Positions 1 to 9,038 of a stretch of 64,000 bases of DNA are shown here, piece after piece (positions within the stretch are counted from its first letter, which is position 1; every line of letters begins with the position of its first letter). Made by a program: the position numbers and the translations under genes. This DNA comes from Henricia sp. BOLD:AAB3569 (taxonomy: Eukaryota; Echinodermata; Asteroidea; Spinulosida; Echinasteridae): NCBI GenBank assembly GCA_037783545.1, contig JBBELK010000682.1, positions 1-64,000 of the forward strand. Direction: 5' to 3'. Under the pieces are notes generated by a model. That model was not told the DNA's origin and made no database searches. It worked only from the letters and a program-made list of their open reading frames with translations.

Positions 1-45
1 GTGGCAACTATACATAAAAGTTTCACTGCATTATAAGTGAGCAAA
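1..45. repeat. End of an interspersed repeat cut by the window edge
   Basis: The first bases (GTGGCAACTATACATAAAAG, then TTTCACTGC) match the right-hand part of repeats at about 2,240 and 54,545, where a 'GGGTGGC(C)ACTATA...TTTCACTGCA' segment follows a CTATAAAGAGG...ACCTG segment. Only the end lies in the window. Confidence 0.45.
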
Positions 46-942
46 AAGCAATCTTAACCACTTAATAAATTGTTTTGGTGCTCTTGTTTTGTGCAGTTGT
101 TAATGACTTCCCTGTACCCCAAAGGGTTAATTAGGTCGCCAATTTACAGCTCAAATGTCCGACTTGTTAATTAGGATGATCACCGAAGTTATAGTACAGT
201 CTTAAAATGACAACATACTGTGTTTCAACTTACCCCATACCATGTTTCAACTTAGTACCCTGTAGGTGGGGTAAGTTGGAACAGCTGACATGGTCATGTT
301 CAAGGTGGATTATACGAGAAACCATCAACAAGTCGTGGCATTTTACAGGCTCCATTTGTAGCCCAATTATGTATGCTTAAAGTGGTATAGTTGTTTTTTT
401 CTTTAATAAATTCCGTTAGTGTTTTATAGACGATTTTGTAAAGAAATGTTCCAACTAACCCCACTCTCCCCTACTTCCCACTTGCACTTTTGTCACAAAT
501 GTTGCTTTTCTGTAGAAAAATCACATTTTCTCGTTTCCCCCACCCCTCCTCCACCTCTTAGGGCTACCCTACCTCCAAAAACTGAAAGTATCGGCTTTTT
601 TATTGTTTGTATTGAAAATATCATTTATAGAACCATTTTTTCCCCCCATCAATTTTGTTGCTAAAAATGGAATCTTTAAGCAAGTCTTTTTACTTGAAAT
701 TGCAATTTTTGGGTAAAATCACAATCTCTACACGTTCCACATACCTCCCTGGCCGTAATACTCTCAAAACTGACGTACATGCACACACCTTCGTTTTTAA
801 CAATTTGATGATCAAATTCATTAAGTACAAGTGGAAGCATGCACGTTTTTGGTCCCCGAAATTACCAAATTCGATGGCTGAAACCTAGAGTCCTGCCTGC
901 GCTATGGCGCTCGCGTATAACAGTGTCAAGCACCAGACCAGA

Positions 943-1435
943 CCCAGCACGTACCATTTTTGGACGAGGGGGTATTTGTTTTAGTGCACCACTGTGCGGT
1001 CAGTCAAGGAAGGATTCACTCCAAATGACTTTTTTACTCGGAAATTTGCCACGCGGGGGTCAAATGCCCCACCCTGGGGCATGAAAAACGTGACCAAATC
1101 CCCACCTAGGGGGTGGGGCAGCGCGGGGGAAACGATTGATAGGCGCATTTAATAGTGCACAAGATAACAGGAGGAAATTTACTTAAAATCTTTGTTCAAT
1201 GTATACGAAAAAAAATACCATATAGGGTAGGTGCGGGTATATTCGATCGGATAAGCAAACACGCATTGTTTCTTTATTTTAAAATACAGGAAAAATGTAG
1301 CCATAGTATGTATACATTGACTGTTTCCTAACCTTTCTATATTTGCCTACCTTTTCAGTGGAAGGCTGTTGGGGAAGAATTCGATCGCTTGTGGCAGTAT
1401 TCGATCGGCCGTGAGGGAGAAATCGACCGGGGCTG
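943..1435 (+). repeat. Direct-repeat block, copy 1
   Basis: This block recurs at 2,553-3,150 with few differences: the same TTTGGACGAGGGGG start, the same GGGTCAAATGCCCCACCC palindromic stretch, then about 300 bp of AT-rich DNA ending at the GATCGGCCGTGAGGGAGAA box. Copy 1 lacks about 100 bp that in copy 2 form the right arm of a foldback. No coding signal was seen. Confidence 0.7.
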
Positions 1436-1552
1436 CTTTCAAGCGTGGCACCAGGGATCCCTGGTGCTCCACCGAAAGCGTGTGTTCGCATGTGTGTGAC
1501 ATAACGTTCCCAACACCTAGGAGCACCAGGGACGAGCGCTCGAAAGCAGCCC
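1429..1552. mobile_element. Short MITE with GGGCTGCTTTC termini
   Basis: The ends are inverted: GGGGCTGCTTTCAAGCG on the left and CGCTCGAAAGCAGCCC on the right. The inner parts (CACCAGGGATCCCTGGTGC, GAGCACCAGGGACGAG) continue the pairing. A second copy lies at 7,509-7,643. At about 125 bp it is too short to encode anything. Confidence 0.7.
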
Positions 1553-2192
1553 TGCTGTGTGTGTGTGTGTGTTGTAATGGGCTGTTCCATTGCGCTTGTT
1601 CTCCCAAACAATCGTGGACGTTTTAGGGAGGTCTAACAAAGAGAACAATATCGTCCGCGATTGGCAAGCGAACGTCCGCGATTCGCTCCTGTACAAAACC
1701 AACGAGAGTAAGGAAAAATAGACTATGTCCAAACAAAAGAGGAACAAAGGGACGTCCGCGATTGTATGTGGATTCACACCTGGGTGTGTAGTATGGGTGT
1801 AAAGATGTGTGTGTGCAAAAATAAATTTCAAGGGTGTTTATGGAATTTAATTTTAATTATCAATAATTATAACATTGCATTTATAAACAATTATTTTAAC
1901 ATTTAATAACTGGAAGAAAAAGCAACAATTTCCAAACGAAGCTGAATCTTTTCTAGGTTAGTGGGTAACACAAACCCTTAAAAATAAATGTACAATGCCA
2001 CTTGGCCAGGGCCGTCCGTAAGTACGCGCACGAAATGCTGACTTTTTTTTAGACCTCCCCTCCCCCTGTACGCAAAATGTGTGACATCACCCATATACTT
2101 TAATGTTGGATCTACGCATTGGCTCTAACTCCCTCTCCCCTTCCGTGGTACGTATTTTATGGACAGCCCCTAATTCTCCTTTTCAATAACCT

Positions 2193-2257
2193 CCATAAAA
2201 AGGCCACCTGTTTATAGTGGCAAGTTTTTTTAGGTCTCGAGGGTGGCAACTATGGGT
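2193..2257. repeat. Interspersed repeat of the AGGCCACCTG / GGGTGGCAAC family
   Basis: The segment AAAAAGGCCACCTGTTTATA followed by TTTAGGTC, TCGAGGGTGGC and AACTATGGG matches the element at 54,499-54,576 and the piece at the window start. Confidence 0.5.
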
Positions 2258-2552
2258 ACGTTCAGACGGAGGCACAAGTTGGTACTTTTTTAATTTAGAT
2301 AATAATTCCTTAATCCAAAATACGCTTGCGTTCATACAGAAAAGTTACGCCGGCACTTTGCGATAAAAGTGGCTCAAGTTATTCCTCTGAGGTTATGCAA
2401 CGCCAAATTTCTAAGGTGACCTTCCGGTCACGCAAGCGCGTGTGCGGGAAAACGGCGCCGCGCCGCATAATGCATACACAATATAATAAATAATGCCCAG
2501 TACTTGCACATGTACAAATGCATGTACTGCACACGTACAAATACATGTACTG

Positions 2553-3150
2553 CACACGTACCATTTTTGGACGAGGGGGGATTTGTTTTAGCGCGCCACT
2601 GTGCGGTCAGTCAAGAAAGGATTCACTCCAAATGACTTTTCACTCGTAAAGTTGCCACTCGGGTCGCTTTGACAAAAAGCCATTTGGTGGTAATTTGACG
2701 TGAATCCTCCATTAACTGACCGCACAATGGCGCGCTAAAACAAATGCACAGAACATTTTATTTAAAAGGGTCAAATGCCCCACCCTGGGGCATGAAAAAC
2801 GTGACCAAACCCCCACCTAGGGGGTGGGGCAGCGCGGGGGAAAACAATTGATAGGCGCATTTAATAGTGCACAAGATAACAGGAGGAAATTTACTTAAAA
2901 TCTTTGTTCAATGTATACGAAAAAAAATACCATATAGGGTAGGTGCGGGTATATTCGATCGGATAAGCAAACACGCATTGTTTCTTTATTTTAAAATACA
3001 GGAAAAATGTAGCCATAGTATGTATACATTGACTGTTTCCTAACCTTTCTATATTTGCCTACCTTTTCAGTGGAAGGCTGTTGGGGGAGAATTCGATCGC
3101 TTGTGGCAGTATTCGATCGGCCGTGAGGGAGAATTCGACCGGCTGTGTGT
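2553..3150 (+). repeat. Direct-repeat block, copy 2, with a foldback inside
   Basis: This is the second copy of the 943-1,435 block. It contains a foldback at about 2,583-2,745: GCGCGCCACTGTGCGGTCAG on the left pairs with CTGACCGCACAATGGCGCGC on the right, with complementary arms continuing inward. A short GT run follows the block. Confidence 0.7.
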
Positions 3151-3384
3151 GTGTGTTGTAATGCGTGATACCTTGCGTGATGCTTGTTAAAATGCATCAA
3201 ATAGACGGCAACATCAAAAATTGTGATGTGATGCAAAGCGCACCGTTTGGCACGAAGCTGCACGAATCAAATTATTTTTTCTTTTCTTTTCTCTATAATT
3301 TTCTCAAATTATGTTTTCTTCAAGCGTTATATATTTATCTTGTCTTTCAAGAGCCGACTGTAAACAGGGCGCCATCAACTGACA

Positions 3385-3526
3385 TTAAAGGCCGAGGCTC
3401 GTCAATGCGCGTGTGAGGCCAAATTCGTGCCACGAAATACGCAGCTCCATGCCTTTGCTATAGAGCTGCGTATTTCGTGGCACGAATTTGGCCTCGCGCG
3501 CGCATTGACAAGCCTCTGCCTTTAAA
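3385..3526. mobile_element. Foldback MITE (about 140 bp)
   Basis: The arms pair almost perfectly: TTAAAGGCCGAGGCTCGTCA against TGACAAGCCTCTGCCTTTAA, and GCCAAATTCGTGCCACGAAA against its complement. The loop is near CTCCATGCCTTTGC. A single arm (GAAGCCAAATTCGTGCCAC) recurs near 56,815. Confidence 0.75.
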
Positions 3527-4404
3527 CAGTTTTATGTTATGCCAAGCACAGCATGAGGGCGCTATAGCACGTGCCTTGTTATGTCCACGGTTATGTCTTG
3601 AATCAAGACTAGGTAGTTGACGGCGCCTGCCGACTGCCGATTTTGGTGATATTTTGGGGGAAATTTAACCACTGCAGAGGTGGATTTGTGTGATATTTGA
3701 CACAAATATAAAAGTAAACCAGCCCTAATAGACTTGCACCAAAACAAAATCAGCCCGACAGATTAAATGAGAGAAACTAAAAGGCGGCATGATTTACAGT
3801 GCAATTTCACGCCGCCGTCCATCAAGCATGCAAACTTCGGTTACGAATTTAACAAATAATAGTGTCACGACTTCATACATCAATGTGACACTGCACAAGC
3901 GCAGGCAACCAGTTCACCATCCGACCATGTCATCGTTCGTGAGTACTAGTCCAACGCCAAACAAATCGTTTGGTGCATCTGTTCCTTCCGTGTTTTCTTC
4001 AATTCTTTACTTTTAGTTGGCGTTGTTTTAAAATCTAAAGAGTTATGTGTTTGTCATTGTCTGTGGAAATTTGTCTTTTAGATGGAAAATCATTACAAAA
4101 GCCATTTCGCCCAAGCGGCATACGTGTACGTACGTCCGCAAGGCAGGCAAACGGTCCTCTGTTTTATTTACGCAAGTAGTCTTTCGTTTTACAAATGTAT
4201 CTAAAAAAAAAATAACCAAAATTTAACAATTGCCTTTTCCTTTGCTCACGCACGTACGCAAAAGTGCATTCGTAATCCAGCCAAGTGTCGATTTTCATGA
4301 TTATTGATGTATATGATGCAATGGGCGATGTAGATGAGGGCGCCGAAGTGTCTTTTGGGCGAAATGAATTTTTTTAAAATACAAAAGCGTGATCGCTATA
4401 AACT

Positions 4405-4575
4405 AGGGCCGGGCTTCGCTCATTCTGCGCCATCATTGGAAATTTTTTTATACAACACAAAGTCTTTTTTTGTAAACTGACGTAAAAACAATTTCCATCA
4501 GAAATCTGAAAAGGCACATCAGCCCGTACCAGCACCCAGTATGGGCGGTGGGAATGAGCGAAGTGCCGGGCCAGG
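4405..4575. mobile_element. Foldback repeat (about 170 bp)
   Basis: AGGGCCGGGCTTCGCTCATT on the left is inverted by AATGAGCGAAGTGCCGGGCC on the right. The interior is AT-rich and non-coding. Confidence 0.6.
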
Positions 4576-5304
4576 GCGGCACAGTCAGGACGCCAACTAC
4601 ATGTATTGGTCCAATTTTGAACATGTCAATACCAGTACCAAGCAGAAGACAATGATAGATTTATATTGCATTCGTTTTCCGCCTATGAATTACAAATATT
4701 AATATCAATCACCCTATCCCCATGAAGCCCCTTTATGTCAGTTGCAATCTTCTTTTTAATGATTTGCAAGTAATTTTGAATGATGTTTCTGTGAATAGTG
4801 AATCGACATAGAAGGATCTATTCAGACATGTCAGATAACCGATTTCGGAAAAAGAACTAGAACAACAAGTTGGATAATTCCGTTGTTCGAACTTGCTCTG
4901 AATGGTTTTTAAGTGCTTTGAATCATGTTATCTGCGATGCCCAGGCATATATAACTTCTGACCTATAAATTAATAAACTTAAATTTTCTTATCCCGCCCC
5001 TTTCGTTACTTTAAAATAAATAATGTCCACACAACAAACGGGAAGAGAAGGGAAATAACGCAAATGTCGGCATTGTCGCCAGGTCCGTGAAATCGCCACC
5101 CAGTTCATGAACAATGGCTAATAAATAGGTTTGGCGACTTCACGTACCTGGCTAACCTGGCGACTATGCTTATATTTGTGTTAGGGCTTTTTTCTTTCTT
5201 TCTTTTTTAAAATATCGTTATTGGGACATGGACTATGGCACGAAATCAATCTCTTTTTTGAAAATGTGGTAGCCCTGAAAAGGTCCGTTTGTTTTGAGTA
5301 AGTG

Positions 5305-5402
5305 CCAACTACAACTCAAATCCTTCGAATTCGCTTTCTTCGCTGTCACTGTGGAAGAGAGCAGCCAAGTCGTCGTCCAACAGACTATAGGTACTGAAGA
5401 AA
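5305..5402 (-). pseudogene. Acidic exon-like fragment, transposase N-terminus-like
   Basis: Read on the minus strand, this stretch gives a short peptide with the core LLDDDLAALFHSDSEESEF, then EGFEL and a stop. Acidic, serine-rich openings of this kind (SDSEESEFEGF) are common at the start of PiggyBac-like and other DDE transposases in invertebrates. No catalytic region follows before the stop, and no clear start codon or splice site was identified. It may be a relic or a chance frame. Confidence 0.25.
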
Positions 5403-5599
5403 ATGCGACAGACAATGCTCCAAGAGTTCTTTATAAAATCCATTAACGCCTTTTCCAATAAAGCCCCTTTTTGATTTCAAAAAGGTTTTCTCTTGAGGCG
5501 ACGTGCCGCGTGCCGACAAAGAGTGCGACTACTGGTACGCGGGCGCCCGCGCGTGGCCTGCGGTCAGGCATTTAGTACGACGGCAGTTCTTTGTGGCCG

Positions 5600-5721
5600 A
5601 CAAAATGGTGCGGCTTATACGATGGTGCGGCTTATACGCCGTCGACTATGAATCTTATTTTGAAAATTTCGGAGCGCCGCGGCTAATACACTGAGCGGCT
5701 TATATTCCAAAAATTACGGTA
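5600..5721. repeat. Half copy of the 'ATAAGCCGC' MITE
   Basis: The segment has GCGGCTTATAC twice, then GCGGCTTATATTCC and AAAATTACGGTA at its right end. These match the right terminus of the complete element at 13,333-13,597. No matching left terminus was seen. Confidence 0.6.
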
Positions 5722-6006
5722 GGTGTTTAGGTAAGTCGATCGAATACTCCCACAGATCGAATATACCCGCACCTACCCTATTTGAATATAAACACAAAAG
5801 CTGCAAAACACAGATCGCGATTTCACAACTGAAATGGAAACGTTTCGCTTAGCAGTAGTTTCAAGTTTGCATCTGATTTTTCCCTTTTTTTTGCAAATTA
5901 ATAAAATTTTTGCAAAATGATAATTTTTGGTGCGGGGTCAAAATCACATGCGGGCGCTGACGAGAAACTAGTAATCTAATTTCATTGGCAATCTAGTAAT
6001 CTAATT

Positions 6007-6596
6007 TCATAAAGTAATGCACAAAATGACGTGCGAGCTGTCTGTGCGTAAGCGCGACAACAGAGGGCGCTGCGCACGCGCGTGAATGGTTATCTTGTGC
6101 ACTAACTGAAGGCAATTTTTGAAGAAGAAAACGTGATTTTTCTACAGAAAAGCAACATTTGCGACAAAAGTGCAAGTGGGAAGTATATCTTAAAATTACA
6201 TTATGTGTTGATTCCAGGAGGTAATTTCCTTAAAATCTTTGTTCAACGTATACGAAAAAAATACCAAAAAAAAAAAAACCTCGCGCCCGCATTACTTTCG
6301 CAGGCTTGGTAGGATGATAAGATAATACATTTTTTTTGTATTTTTTTCGTATACATTGAACAGAGATTTAAAGGAAATTACCTCCTGGAATCAACAGATA
6401 ATGTAATTTTAAGATGTACTTCCCACTTGCAATTTTGTCGCAAATGTTGCTTTTCTGTAGAAAAATCACGTTTTCTTCTTCAAAAATTGCCTTCAGTTTA
6501 AGTGCACAAGATAACCATTCACGAGCGCGCGCAGCGCCCTCTGTTGACGCGCTTACGCACAGACCGCTCGCACGTCATTTTGTGCATTACTTTATG
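6007..6596. mobile_element. Long-armed foldback element (590 bp)
   Basis: Two arms of roughly 240 bp are inverted around an A/T-rich centre near 6,270-6,340. The outer ends are TCATAAAGTAATGCACAAAA and its complement ending GCATTACTTTATG. Each arm carries ACAGAGGGCGC(TG) or its complement. Inner ends include CTTTGTTCAACGTATACG. A further single arm (CCCACTTGCACTTTTGTC) lies at about 477. No transposase frame is present. Confidence 0.8.
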
Positions 6597-6937
6597 CAGC
6601 AATTTTATCATTTATTTATCTCAGAAATGCAACATTTGCGACGGAAGTGTCAGTGGGAAGTATATCTTAGAATTGAAAATTTGAATAAGCTATCGATTCC
6701 AATATATAAATTCACCGAAATCCGTGTTCAATGTATCGTCAGAACCCCTAAATCCACGCGGTCCTATTTCTACGCACTCACCTTATGTTTGCCAGCCAAT
6801 GCTCGCGCGTGCATAAGCGTTTAGGTGCGCAGATTATGGAGGATCGAGGATATATGAAAACAAATCCCTTTTTTTATGGGGCCTTAGTCTCAACTGGCGA
6901 ATGTGTATGGTAGTTTTTTCAAATGTGAAATGATCAC

Positions 6938-7156
6938 CTCCATTGTCCAGAGGACTTCCTTCTCCGAGTCGAGTGGGCTTCGCAGATGCTGGCTCCCGGC
7001 TCGACTTGCCGGGATGCTCAGGTGGCTACTAGCGAGTTGCCGTACGACCGACAGCACCACCTCTCGTCCGACGGCATCGGGAAAACTCTGCAGAACGCTG
7101 CGGTTGCTGCCATCGTTCTCAACATCTGCCTGCAAGGATGCCCACCACGAAAACAT
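6938..7156 (-). CDS. RALGAPB: RALGAPB homologue, first coding exon (73 codons)
   Basis: The minus strand from ATG at 7,156 to a splice donor (GAG|GTGATC) at 6,938/6,937 encodes the extreme N-terminus of the beta subunit of the Ral GTPase-activating complex, which with a catalytic alpha subunit switches off RalA/RalB. The peptide starts MFSWWASLQADVENDG and contains SVLQSFPDAVGREVV, then the block EKEVLWTME at its end. The vertebrate family starts in the same way: short acidic lead, SVL-x-S-(Y/F)-P, VGREV and KWTMEVICYG. The exon is an exact number of codons, so the next exon enters in phase 0. No later exon was found between 1 and 6,900, so the next intron would exceed 6.9 kb. The identification rests on motif order, not a search. 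Confidence 0.75.
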
Positions 7157-7330
7157 GGTAGCAGCTCGATTCTTAACCTCAAATTTGATCAAAACAGTCA
7201 AAAATTCATTAGAAAAGGAAGTTCAGGCGAAAACTTTTTCTACGGACAGGCGCAAATGCTGCACAGGCGACAGACTCGCGCCATCTTGCTAAACGAGCGC
7301 CCTCTGTCGGTCTGTTGTGGAAGTAAACAG
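7157..7330 (-). promoter_or_regulatory. Probable RALGAPB 5' UTR and promoter
   Basis: The DNA just upstream of the RALGAPB start codon contains, on the minus strand, AGCAAGATGGCGCGAG (about 7,277-7,291). Its AAGATGGCG core resembles a YY1 or initiator-type element common at animal start sites. An AGAGGGCGC motif lies a few bases further upstream. The transcription start is not proven. Confidence 0.4.
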
Positions 7331-7508
7331 AGGTGAACAAACTTTTTTAAAGCATTTCCAAGAAATCATTAAATAAAAGTAGCATGTAGTTCGTACAAAA
7401 TCCATTTTATATTTTCCTTTTTATAATTGTGAAAAACTTTTGATTTGTCATATTAACACATAGCAGATTACAATATTTATATCCTCAATTTCTCAACCAT
7501 GTCTTTAC

Positions 7509-7643
7509 CGGGCTGCTTTCGAGCGCTCGTCCCTGGTGCTCCCAGGTGGTGGAAACGTTACGTCACACACATGCTTACACACGCTTTCGGGCGAGCACCA
7601 TGGGACACCATGGAGCACCTGGTGCCGCGCTCGAAAGCAGCCC
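7509..7643. mobile_element. Short MITE with GGGCTGCTTTC termini
   Basis: CGGGCTGCTTTCGAGCGCTC on the left is inverted by GCGCTCGAAAGCAGCCCGG on the right. The inner parts carry GGTGCTCC and GGAGCACC. It is the same family as 1,429-1,552, with an almost symmetrical interior. Confidence 0.75.
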
Positions 7644-8339
7644 GGGGCTCGAAGGTTGTTTAAAATGTTCATGAACTGCACGTTAAATTATTACAATAAC
7701 AGGGCATTTAAATCAACGCGCATGGGTGTGGAATGTGGACGTCGCGTCGGCACAACAATGCAATTACATTTTACACAGTGACAGTGGTATGTTGTTTACT
7801 AACAAGACGCGTGCGGTGTTAGTTGCGGTTGGCCACATCAAAAGTCTACTTTGTGCCGTTAGGTTCAGGAATAATTCTCTGATTATTGTAGCTTGGATGG
7901 TGAGAAGGATGACGAGGCAATACAGCGTACTTTGATTGGTGTGGAAACGGTATTTTTTTAGTTTAGGCTAATGAAACTCGATTTTATGTTTCCCGTAACA
8001 TTTTTGTCAAGCCCAAATGAGGCATCCTGAGATATCAGGGAATTTCCACTGTGCAAAGCGACGTAACAATACCCTGAGGAAATACACGCAAATCTGTGGA
8101 GCGAGCCGGCTGTTGTCTTGAGCCAACTCACGCCCGAGTCATTTTGATGTAATTTAATCAATTCGGTCATGTTATGCCGAAAAGAAACGATTTCTATACT
8201 TTCCAGAAATTGTATTGGGTTCCGTTCCTTATGACTGTCCCATTCCTACCAAACTTTCAAACGACGAACTTTATTTACTCCGCAGTTTTTCAAATTAATA
8301 ACAGGGATGCATGCTGACGAATGTAATGGAACGGATTCC

Positions 8340-8560
8340 CCAGTATTCTTTAAATAGCAGCCAATCAGCGACACGGACAACGGCCAGCATTACCGAGTAC
8401 ATGTATCACATGCATGCACGGTGTTTACAAATCTGCGCGCGTTACATTTGAATGCCTGCAATCGTGCTGCATAATGCACTGCAAGCGTCCTGATTGGTCC
8501 AGCAGAGGCGACAAGATTTCTGTCGCTAGTCCCACCGCCAAATGGGGCCTTTTTCAACAG
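8340..8560 (+). promoter_or_regulatory. Possible promoter region of the FBXO48 homologue
   Basis: A CCAAT box (CAGCCAATCAGCG) lies near 8,349 and an inverted one (CTGATTGGTCC) near 8,489, in DNA that is GC-richer than its surroundings and lies between the divergent RALGAPB and FBXO48 genes. A 5' UTR intron ending at the T-rich acceptor before 8,942 would connect it to the coding exon. Start site and donor were not identified. Confidence 0.3.
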
Positions 8561-9038
8561 GGCCACTGTACGCAGGAGTTAGAGAGTGCTTTAAAGGGGC
8601 ACTGTTGCAAGAGGATGAAATGAGGCAACTATTTCATTATTCATTATTCATTATTTTGTAGCATTTTATTATTTGCAAAATAACGGCTATTCGATCAAAA
8701 CTTAGGGCACTCTATACCCTCTGATAGTGTGTTAAAAAAACACAACCCTGATCAACTTATACACAAATTTGTATTTATTAAAATATCTTTCACCATTTCC
8801 CAGGTATTTATGACATTTATTTAAAGATCAAGATATATTTAAATAACAAAACACATTTATATCAGTCCACACATTTCAAATGGGAATTGCACCCATGCTA
8901 CCGGTAATTAATTCATTTGTTCTTTTTTTTTTTTTTTGTAGGAGCCGACTGATTAAATTTAGACAGCATCTTTGGAACTTTTAATCCCTGCATCTTCTTA
9001 CAAACACTGGCCCGACTGTGTGCAATAACAGCCCAACC

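Noticed and set aside
1279..1831. Minus-strand frames rich in THTHTH
   Set aside because: They are read through a GT microsatellite and MITE arms; the histidine/threonine runs are a repeat artefact.
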